A DNA stretch of 64,000 bases, taken from positions 1 to 64,000 of the forward strand of contig JAGWWV010000006.1 in NCBI GenBank assembly GCA_018970175.1. Direction: 5' to 3'. Shown in pieces: positions 1 to 10,000 of this stretch. A program made the translations under genes and the position numbers. Each line of letters begins with the position of its first letter. The stretch's first letter is position 1. The notes below the pieces were generated by a model. That model saw only the letters and a program-made list of their open reading frames with translations, ran no database searches and was not told where the DNA came from. The stretch is from Acidobacteriota bacterium (lineage in GTDB: Bacteria > Actinomycetota > Acidimicrobiia > Acidimicrobiales > Ilumatobacteraceae).

Positions 1-1
1 G

Positions 2-76
2 CGCGGCCTGGCTTGTGTCGAGGTCGACTACGACGCGCTCCGCGGACGCCGACCCGACGAACTCACGCTCTTCTAG
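2..76 (+). CDS. C-terminal fragment of an unidentified CDS truncated by the window edge (...RGLACVEVDYDALRGRRPDELTLF*)
   Basis: Open frame from base 2 to TAG at 74-76; too short to identify. Confidence 0.35.
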   Translation, partial: RGLACVEVDYDALRGRRPDELTLF

Positions 77-99
77 GAATTGACGAGATACAAACAGGT

Positions 100-1551
100 T
101 TATCCCGCGACGACCTTGATCGTCCTTGAACGGACCTTCCCAAAGTCGTCGCGAAACCGAAACGTCAGTTCGTGGCTTCCACGTTTGAGGACCCGAAGAG
201 AAGACGTCCCCACCGAGACGTTCTTCTGCATCGACCTCGAAAACTGGGGACCGAAACCGGTCTTGGCGCTCAACTTCGGAATTCCCATTGCGCTTGCGAG
301 AGATGAGAATGAGATTTGACCACCCACTTTGAGCGAGATGATCCGGCGAGCACCGATGCGTGGACTGGAGAATCCAATGTCCGTAACTGCAACTTTCAAG
401 CCGTTTGTCTGCGGCTCGAAAGTTGCACGTTGATCTGAATTCTTTCCGTTCACGGACCGATTGACGTTGATCGTCGACTCGTTCGCCGCGGGTGGGCTCA
501 GACCGAATTCGGCCTTCAAGAATTCGGACGGCCAGTACCAAGTCATCCATGACAGATTCGGCGAACCATTCCCTGCGAGATGCGGTCCCGCAACCTGCAA
601 GCTGAGTTCGCCTTTGGCCACCGCCGCAGCCTGCGCGCCGACGTGTTCGGCGTTAGTCGAGAAATAGGTCCCCACCCCCGCCGGCGATGGCTCTATCAAC
701 GCGGCCGGATTGAACCGCTGGCGAACCGGACCCGGAAACAGCAAAACCCTCAGGCTTTTTTCTGTCTTGGTGACACGCTCCGTCAGAAAACACTCGTCCA
801 CGGTCATTGAAAACCATGAACACTTGGAACCTGACATGCTCTCATCCGGCTGAAGCATCCCGATGTTGCGATGCGGCTCAAGTATCGAAAGCCGAATGCG
901 ATCAGACGCCTCGGTTGCGGGAGTGAATTCCTCGACGACACCGTTTACAAGCGCGTATCCCGCTCGCTGTGAAAACGTCGAATTCTGCGGACTTCTCAGC
1001 ACAAGATCGACTCTCGAGAGCGGGGGTTGTTCCGCCCGACGCAGATTGGGAATCAGGTGAACCAGAGTGCGTAAACATTTGGACGCTGCAGTCTCGACGA
1101 AGCAATCGACTTGAATGTCTTCCGTGACGAAGATGTAATCGGGGTCGAGATCTTTGCCCGAATCGTCGCTCGGCGACATGCACATCTTTGACCAGTCGTA
1201 CTTTGCATCCGCCAAATGCTGCGTCACACAGTTTCCAGCAAACCCGTTGATGAGGGTCACCGGACCCCCGTTGATCTTCAAGTCCTCGAGACAGACACGT
1301 TGACGAGAGGTCTCGCACGTATATGCGGTGAATGCACAGAAGTCACCGCACGAGGAGGACGGCATCGTCGTCGCTGCTGCACCGGTGGCAAAAGGATTCT
1401 GTGGTGCACGACCATTTGCAACGCTGAAGTGCATTCCCTTCGACATCAAGACGACAGGCAACCCCTCGCTGCTTGTCGAAGTACTCGTCTTCGTGGATAC
1501 GACAACCAACAACATCAATGAAGCGAAGAGAGACTTGAGGGGGCGAAGCAC
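100..1551 (-). CDS. Secreted hypothetical protein (N-terminal signal-like hydrophobic segment)
   Basis: 483-aa ORF, GTG start, N-terminus MLRPLKSLFASLMLLVVVS resembles a signal peptide; no family recognised. Confidence 0.65.
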   Translation of the reverse strand: MLRPLKSLFASLMLLVVVSTKTSTSTSSEGLPVVLMSKGMHFSVANGRAPQNPFATGAAATTMPSSSCGDFCAFTAYTCETSRQRVCLEDLKINGGPVTLINGFAGNCVTQHLADAKYDWSKMCMSPSDDSGKDLDPDYIFVTEDIQVDCFVETAASKCLRTLVHLIPNLRRAEQPPLSRVDLVLRSPQNSTFSQRAGYALVNGVVEEFTPATEASDRIRLSILEPHRNIGMLQPDESMSGSKCSWFSMTVDECFLTERVTKTEKSLRVLLFPGPVRQRFNPAALIEPSPAGVGTYFSTNAEHVGAQAAAVAKGELSLQVAGPHLAGNGSPNLSWMTWYWPSEFLKAEFGLSPPAANESTINVNRSVNGKNSDQRATFEPQTNGLKVAVTDIGFSSPRIGARRIISLKVGGQISFSSLASAMGIPKLSAKTGFGPQFSRSMQKNVSVGTSSLRVLKRGSHELTFRFRDDFGKVRSRTIKVVAG

Positions 1552-1557
1552 TGTGGC

Positions 1558-2415
1558 CTAACCGAAGCGGACGAGACCCTGGTCGAGGACGACGCGAGTG
1601 CCGACCGCGGTGGTGAACACAGCCTCACCCGGTGCGGTATTCCAGATGGAGATCGTCAATGACTCGCCGGCGATGACAGGCGAAGCGAATCGACCTTCGA
1701 TGTGGGAGAAGTGGGATGCATCGTTGTCGCAAAGTGCCGAAAGCAACGCACGCCCTGTGAACCCGTAGGTGCAGAGTCCGTGGAGGATGGGACGGTCGAA
1801 ACCACCCATCGCGGCGAACGTCGGGTCGGAGTGCAACGGGTTGCGGTCACCGGACAACCTGTAGACGTAGGCCTGGTCGGGTGCGGTTTGGTACGTGACG
1901 ACGTGGTCGGCGACGCGCGCAGGGGGCACGTTCTTGTCACCGCCCGGGCCGCGGTCGCCTCCCCATCCGCCTTCGCCGCGGATGAAGGCCGACGAATTGA
2001 GTGTGAACATGGGCGAGCCATCCGCTGCATCGACGGCAACTTGCTCGGTGGCGACGACGGCACCTTTTCCCTTGTCGTAGATGCCCGTGATGCGCGTGAC
2101 GATGCGCGCCGAGCCCTCGACCGGCACCGGCTTGTGCAACGTCACGGCCTGCTGGCCGTGCACGAGCATCGCCGGATTGAACGTGCCGATGTTGCGCATC
2201 GGCGAGCCCGGGTCGCGCGTCAGGATGACGGGGAAAGTCGGGTACACCTGTTGCGGAATGATGTTGCCCGCGGCATCGCGGCTGTTCTCGGTGCTGAACG
2301 GCAGATCGGCGGCTCCGGCGCCGATACCGACTGCGTAGAGAAGACAGTCCTTGCTGTCCCACGTGGAGATGAACGGGTCGCCCTGTGACCCGACTGCATC
2401 AGGATTAATCGGCAT
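1558..2415 (-). CDS. MaoC-family enoyl-CoA hydratase (HSD17B4 hydratase-like)
   Basis: Hotdog motif YRLSGDRNPLHSDPTFAAMGGFDRPILHGLCTYGF; SD-like aggggga upstream. Confidence 0.88.
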   Translation of the reverse strand: MPINPDAVGSQGDPFISTWDSKDCLLYAVGIGAGAADLPFSTENSRDAAGNIIPQQVYPTFPVILTRDPGSPMRNIGTFNPAMLVHGQQAVTLHKPVPVEGSARIVTRITGIYDKGKGAVVATEQVAVDAADGSPMFTLNSSAFIRGEGGWGGDRGPGGDKNVPPARVADHVVTYQTAPDQAYVYRLSGDRNPLHSDPTFAAMGGFDRPILHGLCTYGFTGRALLSALCDNDASHFSHIEGRFASPVIAGESLTISIWNTAPGEAVFTTAVGTRVVLDQGLVRFG

Positions 2416-2443
2416 ATTGTCCCCCTGTTGTGTGTGAACGGTG

Positions 2444-3364
2444 TCAGCGCGGCGACTGCGGCCAGGTGCCGTCTTCGCCGTTCATTCCGGCATTCGGCCG
2501 CGCGGTGGCCAGCAGTTCGGCGACGGCCGGGCCGAGTTTCGTCGGGTCGGAGATCGGATCGCGGCGCGGCCCACGGTGCCATCCCTCGGCGATTGCGAGC
2601 GTCTGGCCGCTCGCTTCGAACACGCGGCCGGTGACGCCCTTCGACTCGGCGGAAGCGAGCCACGTGACGATCGGGGCGATCCACTTCGGCGAACGCATCT
2701 CGCGCTCCTCCTCGGTTTCGGGTGCGGGTCCGAGGCCTTCGGTCATGCGCGTCAGTGCCACCGGTGCGACAGCGTTCACGGTGATGTCGTAACGCGCGAG
2801 TTCGAGCGCCGCGATGATGGTGAACGCGGCGATGCCGGCTTTTGCTGCGCCGTAATTCGTTTGGCCCGGGTTGCCGTAGATGCCCGACACCGACGTTGTG
2901 TTGATGATGCGACCGTCGACGGGCTTGCCCGCCTTGTGCTGGTCGCGCCAGTACTCGGCCGCAAAGTGCGCGGGGGCGAACGTGCCCTTCAAGTGGACCT
3001 TGATGACCGCATCCCACTCGGCCTCGGTCATGTTGACGAGCGTGCGGTCGCGGAGGATGCCGGCGTTGTTGACGACACCGTGCAGATCGCCGAACACGTC
3101 GATGGCGGTGCGCACGAGCCGTTGTGCTCCGTCCCACGACGAGATGTCGTCACCGTTGGCAACGGCGCGACCACCCATCGCCTCGATTTCGTTCACCACC
3201 TGCTGAGCGGGCGAGGTGTCACCACCCGTACCGTCGACGTTTCCACCGAGATCGTTTACGACCACGAACGCACCGTGGCGCGCGAGGCTGAGCGAATGTT
3301 CACGGCCGATGCCGCGCCCCGCTCCCGTGACAATGACCACACGACCTTCGCACAGCTTCGACAT
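2444..3364 (-). CDS. SDR-family 3-hydroxyacyl-CoA dehydrogenase (MFE-2 type)
   Basis: GAGRGIGREHSLSLARHGAFVVVNDLGG and NYGAAKAGI motifs. Confidence 0.9.
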   Translation of the reverse strand: MSKLCEGRVVIVTGAGRGIGREHSLSLARHGAFVVVNDLGGNVDGTGGDTSPAQQVVNEIEAMGGRAVANGDDISSWDGAQRLVRTAIDVFGDLHGVVNNAGILRDRTLVNMTEAEWDAVIKVHLKGTFAPAHFAAEYWRDQHKAGKPVDGRIINTTSVSGIYGNPGQTNYGAAKAGIAAFTIIAALELARYDITVNAVAPVALTRMTEGLGPAPETEEEREMRSPKWIAPIVTWLASAESKGVTGRVFEASGQTLAIAEGWHRGPRRDPISDPTKLGPAVAELLATARPNAGMNGEDGTWPQSPR

Positions 3365-3437
3365 CGACTCCCCCGAAATGGTTCCGTTTTGCTCCGCCGA
3401 TCATACGACCGGGTACGAGGGCTCCTAGCCTCGAGGC

Positions 3438-4658
3438 GTGTCAACACACCACGACATCGCCCCCATCGACGTTCTGATCATCGGGGCGGGCCCTGCAGGC
3501 ACGGCGGCGGCGACGCGCCTTGCACGCGCGGGGCGCAGTGTCGTGGTTGCCGACAAGGCCGACTTCCCGCGCGACAAGTGCTGCGGTGACGGCCTCACAA
3601 CGCTCGCACTGCGCATGCTCGAAAAGATCGATTTCGACCCGGGAGTCGTCGCGTCGTGGCAGAGCGTCGACTCCGCGTGGCTGCGCTCGCCTTCGGGTCG
3701 CGAGGTCGAGCTTCCCCTTCCCCGCGGACGCGGGCAGTACGCAGCCGTCGCGGCGCGGTTGCAACTCGACAATGAGTTGGTGAAGCACGCGCGCGCCGCC
3801 GGCGCCGACGTGCGCGAACAACTCGAGTTCTCGCGCATCGACCTGAACTTCACCGCCGGTTCGCGTGCGGCGACGGTTCACTTCACCAACGGCGAAGCCC
3901 TGACGGCGCGGCACGTCATTGCCGCCGACGGCATGTGGTCACCCGTCCGCAAGGCCATGGGACTCGGCGACTCGGGCTACCTCGGCGAGTGGCATGCCTT
4001 CCGCCAGTACGCCGACAACGTGACGGGTCCCGCGGCACACCGTCTCTACGTTTGGTTCGAACCCGACTTGCTGCCCGGATACGCGTGGTCGTTCCCGCTC
4101 GCCGATGGGCGGGTGAACATTGGCTTCGGCATTCTGCGCGACGGCAAGCGCCGGGTGCAGGACATGAAGAAGGAATGGGCCGACCTGCTTGCAAGGAGGC
4201 ACATCGTCGATGCGCTCGGCCCGGGCTTCCGACTCGTCGACCGACACACCGCGTGGCCGATTCCGGCCGGGGTCACCGACGCAGTGCTCGCAACCGGAAA
4301 CGTTCTCTTCGTCGGCGATGCCGCGCGCGCAACCGACGCTCTCACGGGCGAGGGAATCGGTCAGGCGCTCGAGACAGGAATTCTCGCTGCCGAGGCGATC
4401 ATCGCCGGCGGTGACGTGACGGCAACGTACGAAACCTCGGTTCGTCGGCAGCTCTTCGCCGACCACCGCATGAGCATCGCACTCGGACAGTTGCTCCGGT
4501 CGACGGTCGTGACCCGTGGCGCCATACGCCTGGCGGCGACGAACAACTGGACGCGGACCAACTTCGCCCGCTGGATGTTCGAAGACGAGCCGCGTGCCGT
4601 GGTGTTCACGCCCCGTCGTTGGCACCGCCGCTTCCTCGATCGCGACGGCGCCTACTGA
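3438..4658 (+). CDS. Geranylgeranyl reductase family FAD-dependent oxidoreductase
   Basis: N-terminal FAD motif DVLIIGAGPAGTAAATRLARAG, DKCCGDGLT, VGDAARATDALTGEGIGQAL. Confidence 0.9.
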   Translation: MSTHHDIAPIDVLIIGAGPAGTAAATRLARAGRSVVVADKADFPRDKCCGDGLTTLALRMLEKIDFDPGVVASWQSVDSAWLRSPSGREVELPLPRGRGQYAAVAARLQLDNELVKHARAAGADVREQLEFSRIDLNFTAGSRAATVHFTNGEALTARHVIAADGMWSPVRKAMGLGDSGYLGEWHAFRQYADNVTGPAAHRLYVWFEPDLLPGYAWSFPLADGRVNIGFGILRDGKRRVQDMKKEWADLLARRHIVDALGPGFRLVDRHTAWPIPAGVTDAVLATGNVLFVGDAARATDALTGEGIGQALETGILAAEAIIAGGDVTATYETSVRRQLFADHRMSIALGQLLRSTVVTRGAIRLAATNNWTRTNFARWMFEDEPRAVVFTPRRWHRRFLDRDGAY

Positions 4659-4672
4659 GGTAGGTTGGCGCC

Positions 4673-5635
4673 ATGCGCACGCGAATCACCGAACTCTTCG
4701 ACATCGAGCACCCCGTCATGCTCGCCGGCATGGGGGGCGTCTCGTACAGCGACCTCGTCGGCGCCGTGTCCGAAGCCGGTGGAATCGGTACGTTCGGTGC
4801 CTCCACCATGAAGACCGACGAACTCGTCGACGAGATCAACAGGGTCAAGACCATCACGAAGAAGCCATTCGGGGTCGACCTTCTCGCGGCACTGCCCACA
4901 CAGGTGGAAGAAGGCGTGAAGGCCGTCGTCGAGGGTGGAGCCCGCATCTTCGTGGCGGGTCTCGGCGTACCGCGCGACGCAATCGACTACCTGCACAAGC
5001 ACAACGTTCTCGTCGGCTCGATGTGCGGCAAGGTGCGCCATGCCGAAGCCGCCGTGGCAAGCGGCTGCGACTTCGTCGTCGCTCAGGGCACCGAGGGCGG
5101 AGGACACACGGGAACGGTTGCCACGATGGCACTCGTCCCGCAGGTCGTCGACGCCGTCGGCAGCAAGGTTCCCGTGGTCGCCGCCGGGGGCCTCTTCGAC
5201 GGTCGCGGTCTGGCTGCTTCCCTGGCGTTGGGCGCCGACGCCGTGTGGGTCGGCACTCGCTTCATCGCCACGCCCGAGGCGCGTGCGGTGCGCGGCTACA
5301 AAGAGACCCTCGTCGCCACGCCCGAAGACGGAACCGTCATCTCGCGCGGTTTCACCGGAAAAACCTGCCGCGTCGTGCGCAACGACTGGACCAACTACTA
5401 CGACCAGCATCCCGACGAGTTGCGCAAGTTCCCCGACCAGGCCATTCATGCGATGAAGGAAGGCGCCAACCACCTCGGTGCGCCGAGTGACACCGTCGTC
5501 GACACCGACCGCGAGTTCATGCCGTGCGGACAGGGTGTCGGAGCCATCACCTCACTCATCCCGGCGGCACAAATCGTGCGCGACATCGTTGCCGAGGCCG
5601 AGCGGGTGCTGCGCGGTTCCCAGAAGTACCTGTAG
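4673..5635 (+). CDS. Nitronate monooxygenase / 2-nitropropane dioxygenase family
   Basis: EHPVMLAGMGGVSYSDLVGAVSEAGGIGTFGAST; VAQGTEGGGHTG. Confidence 0.9.
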   Translation: MRTRITELFDIEHPVMLAGMGGVSYSDLVGAVSEAGGIGTFGASTMKTDELVDEINRVKTITKKPFGVDLLAALPTQVEEGVKAVVEGGARIFVAGLGVPRDAIDYLHKHNVLVGSMCGKVRHAEAAVASGCDFVVAQGTEGGGHTGTVATMALVPQVVDAVGSKVPVVAAGGLFDGRGLAASLALGADAVWVGTRFIATPEARAVRGYKETLVATPEDGTVISRGFTGKTCRVVRNDWTNYYDQHPDELRKFPDQAIHAMKEGANHLGAPSDTVVDTDREFMPCGQGVGAITSLIPAAQIVRDIVAEAERVLRGSQKYL

Positions 5636-6870
5636 TGCTGAAGCTGCTGCGGGAAAACCGCGACATCAGACTGCTCTTTTTCGCCCAGGTCGTGTCCTAC
5701 CTCGGCGACTGGTTCACATTCGTCGCCCTTGCCGGACTCGTCGACGACGCCACCGATTCGAAGTTCCTCGTGTCGCTCGTCTACGTGGCGTTCTCTCTGC
5801 CGTCGTTCCTCGCGTCCCCCATCGCCGGACCGGCTGCCGACAGGTACGACCGACGGAAACTGCTCGTGTTGGTCTCGTCGTTGCAAGCGGTGTGCGCACT
5901 GGGGCTCCTCGGCTCGTCCGACGGCCGCATCTGGATCGCACTGGTCGCACAGTCGCTCATCGCCGCACTAGCCGCGTTCATCGGACCGGCCAGCAGCGCA
6001 GCCATCCCCAACCTGGCGCGCAACGACGACGAATTGAGGAAGGCCAACTCGCTCCTCGGTGCCACATGGGGCGTCATGCTCGCCGTGGGTGCCGGCCTCG
6101 GTGGTCTGTTTGCCCAGACCTTCGGGCGGAATGCCGCCTTTGTCGCCGACGCGGTCAGCTTCGTCGTGGCGGGACTCCTCTTTGCTGCGATTCGCACGCC
6201 GATGCAGCAGCATGCACTGTCAGCGTCAGGCGGACGCAAGGTTCACCCGATCGCCGACATGCGCGAAGCGGTGCACCTTGCCCGGCGCGACAGCGTGATT
6301 CTTGCGCTCGTCGCGTCGAAGATGACGTTCGCCATCGGTGCGGGCATCGTGAGCCAGCTCGCCGTTCTCGCATCCGAAGCCTTCAAGCAAGGGGACTCCG
6401 GACGTGGACTTCTCATCGGTGCGCGGGGTCTCGGGTCGGGCCTCGGTCCGCTCGTCGCCGCACGCCTCGTGAAGGGCGACCTCGAGCGACTTCTTCTCGT
6501 CTGTGGTGTCGCCGGGGTGTTGTTCTCGGGTTTCTATCTTGGTGCATCGATCAGTCCACACATTGTGATTGCGGCGATCTTCGTGGCGCTCGCACACTTC
6601 GGCGGCGGTGCACAGTGGGTTCTCAGTTCCTACGGCCTGCAGATGCGCGCGCCAGACGAAGTCCGCGGACGTGTCATCGCGGGCGACTTTGCACTCGTCA
6701 CGCTCACGTTGTCGATCACGAGCGCGGTGTCCGGTGTCGTTTCCGACGCCATCGGTGTTCGATCGACGATCGCGGTGTTCGCCGTCGCCGCGGCAACCGC
6801 GGGAACGCTCTATCTGGTGCTGACCGCGCCGATCAGGCAGCGTCTGCGCAACGAACGGCAGAGTCGATGA
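5635..6870 (+). CDS. MFS transporter
   Basis: GTG at 5635 overlaps the TAG of the preceding gene; multi-TM, VLKLLRENRDIRLLFFAQVVSYLGDWFTFVAL. Confidence 0.87.
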   Translation: MLKLLRENRDIRLLFFAQVVSYLGDWFTFVALAGLVDDATDSKFLVSLVYVAFSLPSFLASPIAGPAADRYDRRKLLVLVSSLQAVCALGLLGSSDGRIWIALVAQSLIAALAAFIGPASSAAIPNLARNDDELRKANSLLGATWGVMLAVGAGLGGLFAQTFGRNAAFVADAVSFVVAGLLFAAIRTPMQQHALSASGGRKVHPIADMREAVHLARRDSVILALVASKMTFAIGAGIVSQLAVLASEAFKQGDSGRGLLIGARGLGSGLGPLVAARLVKGDLERLLLVCGVAGVLFSGFYLGASISPHIVIAAIFVALAHFGGGAQWVLSSYGLQMRAPDEVRGRVIAGDFALVTLTLSITSAVSGVVSDAIGVRSTIAVFAVAAATAGTLYLVLTAPIRQRLRNERQSR

Positions 6871-8032
6871 TCGCCTGCGCTCGCGTGTCACCGGCGAGAT
6901 TCGCCGCCAACGCGTTCATCGCGTAACCGAACGCCAGTTCACGTTCGGGGTGCAGGAACGCAACCGAACCGCCGAAGCCGGGATGACCGAAACTGCCGGG
7001 ACCGGCGTACTGGGTGAACATGCTGTGCGTCATGTAGCCCATGGCGAACGAGGTGGGAACGATGAGGCACTTGTCGGGTTCGTTGGTCGGAGTCTGGACC
7101 GCGGTCGCCGCCGCAAACGTCTCGTCCGACAGCAGTTTCACGCCGTTCACCGGTTGTTGCAGCGCCGCGTACATGGTGGCCAGCGACCGCGCGTTGGTGG
7201 CACCTCCCGCAGCGGGGATCTGTGCGCGCAACACCTCGGGTCGGTTGAAAAGACCCTCTCCCGTCCACATTCCCGACAAGGAAAGCGCCTGTCCGCCGGG
7301 GGTGTCGGGGCCGAGCATCCGCTCGATCAGTTCACGCGCCGCCTTCGCTTCGGGCGTTTCTTCACCGCCGGCACTCTTTGCCTTCTCCTGCGTGAGAAGT
7401 GCGACGCGATGATGGAGGCGATCAGGCAAGCCGATGTGCAGTTCGACGCCGAGCGGGCCGGCGATTTCCTCGTTCACGAACCGACCGATGTCACGACCGT
7501 CGACTCTGCGCACGATTTCGCCGACCAACCAACCGTAAGTGAGTGCGTGGTAACCGTGCGCCGTGCCAGGTTCCCACCGGGGCTTGGTGTCGGCGAGAGC
7601 GCGTGCGATGCGGACGTCGTCGAGAATCTCGTCGAGCGTCAGTTTTTCGTCGATCGTGTACAGCCCGGCGCGGTGCGACACCAACTGCGCGACGGTGATG
7701 TTGTCCTTGCCATGTGCGGCGAATTCCGGCCAGTAGTGCGAGACCGGGTTGGCGTAGTCGACCAGACCCCGGTCGACGCACATCGCCAGCGCGGTTGCCG
7801 CGATTCCTTTCGTCGTACTGAACACCACCTGCAGGTTGTCGGCGGTGTAGTCCGCTGTGCGTTCCTGGTCGGTCCAGCCGGCGACGAGGTCGACGACGGG
7901 ACGACCACGATGGAACACCGCCACACTGCAGCCGAGTTCACCCGTCGCGGCGAAGTTCGCTTCGATTGCTGCACGCACGGACTCCCAGCCCGGCTCGCAG
8001 ACGCCCGATACAGGAACCGACCGTCCGGACAT
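6833..8032 (-). CDS. Serine hydrolase / beta-lactamase-family (class C-like esterase)
   Basis: VVFSTTKGIAATALAMCVDRG (SxxK) and YHALTYGWLVGEIVRR. Confidence 0.88.
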   Translation of the reverse strand: MSGRSVPVSGVCEPGWESVRAAIEANFAATGELGCSVAVFHRGRPVVDLVAGWTDQERTADYTADNLQVVFSTTKGIAATALAMCVDRGLVDYANPVSHYWPEFAAHGKDNITVAQLVSHRAGLYTIDEKLTLDEILDDVRIARALADTKPRWEPGTAHGYHALTYGWLVGEIVRRVDGRDIGRFVNEEIAGPLGVELHIGLPDRLHHRVALLTQEKAKSAGGEETPEAKAARELIERMLGPDTPGGQALSLSGMWTGEGLFNRPEVLRAQIPAAGGATNARSLATMYAALQQPVNGVKLLSDETFAAATAVQTPTNEPDKCLIVPTSFAMGYMTHSMFTQYAGPGSFGHPGFGGSVAFLHPERELAFGYAMNALAANLAGDTRAQAIIDSAVRCADAA

Positions 8033-8033
8033 G

Positions 8034-9086
8034 TCAGAGACTGTCGACGATGTCGCGCAACGTCTCGATTTGGTGGACGGCGTCCGGGCCCACTGGGTTC
8101 ACGCTGAGAACCGTGACGCCGGCTTCCTTGTACGCAGCGACGCGATCGGCAATGAAGCCCTTCGGGCCGACGAGGTTCGTGAGTTCCAGCATCTCGGTCG
8201 GCACGTTCGCGGCGGCTTCTTCCTTCTTGCCGTCGAGGTACAGGTCCTGGATGAGCTTGGCTTCGTCTTCGTAGCCGTAGGCGCGACAGATGTCGTTGTA
8301 GAAGTTCTTGCCACGCGCTCCCATTCCACCGATGTAGAGCGCACTGTTCGGACGAACCATGTCGAGGATCTTCGACTTCTTGTCGCCGACGTTGTCGTCG
8401 CCGATCGCAAGGATGCCGCCCGCACTGATGTCGAGGGTTCCGAGTTCGGGGCTGCGCTTGGCGAGACCGGCCTTCAACTGCTTACCCCACACCCGGTCGA
8501 ACTTCTCGGGAACGAACATGATCGGCAACCAACCGTCGGCAAGTTCGGCGGTCGCTTCGACGCTGAGGCCCTTCAGGCTCGCCCACCACACGGGAATGTC
8601 GGCGCGCTTCGGGTGGTTGATCAACTTGAGGGGCTTGCCGAGACCTGTTCCGACTCCGGGAGGGAGAGGCGCCTGCACGGTCTGACCCTGGTAGTTCAGC
8701 GGCTCCCGCTTCCACACCGTGCGGCAGACTTCGATGTACTCCTTGATGCGCTGCATCGGCTTTTCGTAGGGAATGCCGTGGAAGCCTTCGACAACCTGTG
8801 GGCCCGAGGCTCCGAGGCCAAGAATGAAGCGGCCGTCGCTGACGTAGTCGCAACCCGCTCCGGTCATCGCCATCAGGGCGGCCGAGCGCGAGAACACGTT
8901 CACGATTCCGGTGCCGATTTCGACGCGGTTGGTGATGGCGGCGAGGTAGCCAACCTGCGAGATCGCGTCGAAGCTGTAGGCCTCGGCGATCCACACCTGG
9001 TCGAGACCGGCCTTTTCCAATTCGACGACGCGCTGCGCGGCTTCCTTGAAGCCCCCTGCGTAGTTGATCATCATCGACAACTTCAT
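8034..9086 (-). CDS. LLM-class F420-dependent oxidoreductase
   Basis: MKLSMMINYAGGFKEAAQRVVELEKAGLDQVWIAEAYSFDAIS; start set downstream of the ORF-track start. Confidence 0.87.
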   Translation of the reverse strand: MKLSMMINYAGGFKEAAQRVVELEKAGLDQVWIAEAYSFDAISQVGYLAAITNRVEIGTGIVNVFSRSAALMAMTGAGCDYVSDGRFILGLGASGPQVVEGFHGIPYEKPMQRIKEYIEVCRTVWKREPLNYQGQTVQAPLPPGVGTGLGKPLKLINHPKRADIPVWWASLKGLSVEATAELADGWLPIMFVPEKFDRVWGKQLKAGLAKRSPELGTLDISAGGILAIGDDNVGDKKSKILDMVRPNSALYIGGMGARGKNFYNDICRAYGYEDEAKLIQDLYLDGKKEEAAANVPTEMLELTNLVGPKGFIADRVAAYKEAGVTVLSVNPVGPDAVHQIETLRDIVDSL

Positions 9087-9121
9087 GTTTCCCCCAGAAA
9101 GATCAGGCTGAGCAATCAACC

Positions 9122-9952
9122 CTACGGTGAGTCCGGCCGCAGTGCCCAATTGAGGTTGCCGGACCGGAAGCCCGCGAGATCGAGCGTCACGTAGCGGTAA
9201 CCAACGCTCTCAAGGGCCGCGACGATCCGGGAATGGTGCGCGGCGATGACGGGGAAAACATCGGGGTCGACCTCGATGCGGACCGTGTCTCCGGCGTGCC
9301 GCACACGCAGGTTCCCCGGGCGAACACCGGCGGTCTCGAGAACCTCTCGCAGTGCGGCCTCGGCGCGGTCGATGCGTCCCAGCAACCCCACCGTGACCGG
9401 CGTTCCGTACGGCACGCGACTGGCCAGGCACGCGGCCGCAGGTTTGTCCCACGTGCGCAGCCCCATGTCGCGCGAGATCGATCGAACGTCGTTCTTCGAC
9501 AGTCCCGCTTCGACCATCGGAAACCGCGCGCCCTTCGCCTCGGCGGCGCGTTGGCCCGGTCGGTGGTCACCGAGGTCGTCGACGTTGACTCCGAGAACGA
9601 TCACGGCACCACGTTCCTCGGCGATGGGAACGAGCACATCCATCAACTCGTCCTTGCAGTGAAAACAACGATCGCCGTCGTTGGCGATGTACGCGGGTCG
9701 CGACGTCTCATCGGTCGCAACGGCACGCCAGTCGAGGTTCCATTCGGCGGCGAGGTCGGAACAGTCACGTTCCTCCGTGGCTGCGAGCGACGCCGACACC
9801 GCGGTGACGCAGAGCACGTTGTCGCGACCAAGGACGTGCGTGGCGCGTGCCGCGAGGAAGGCCGAATCGGCACCACCGCTGAACGCGACCACCACCCGAC
9901 CGATGTTGCGGAGAACGGCGTCGAGGGCATCCCCCGCCTGTGAAGAGTCCAT
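9122..9952 (-). CDS. larE: ATP-dependent sacrificial sulfur transferase LarE-like
   Basis: PP-loop VVAFSGGADSAFLA, FHCKDELMDVLVPIA, GLRTWDKPAAACLASRVPYGTPVT; start MDSSQAG or MEPTMDSS (9964). Confidence 0.85.
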   Translation of the reverse strand: MDSSQAGDALDAVLRNIGRVVVAFSGGADSAFLAARATHVLGRDNVLCVTAVSASLAATEERDCSDLAAEWNLDWRAVATDETSRPAYIANDGDRCFHCKDELMDVLVPIAEERGAVIVLGVNVDDLGDHRPGQRAAEAKGARFPMVEAGLSKNDVRSISRDMGLRTWDKPAAACLASRVPYGTPVTVGLLGRIDRAEAALREVLETAGVRPGNLRVRHAGDTVRIEVDPDVFPVIAAHHSRIVAALESVGYRYVTLDLAGFRSGNLNWALRPDSP

Positions 9953-10000
9953 TGTGGGTTCCATCGTGCCATCCCATGCGCACCGTGCGAAACTCCCCGC

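Noticed and set aside
5478-6926. 482-aa plus-strand Arg/Cys-rich ORF overlapping the MFS gene
   Set aside because: Out-of-frame shadow ORF; MFS frame has clear transmembrane sequence
7857-9194. 445-aa plus-strand ORF opposite the serine hydrolase and LLM oxidoreductase genes
   Set aside because: Antisense shadow ORF typical of high-GC DNA; the minus-strand products are clearly recognisable
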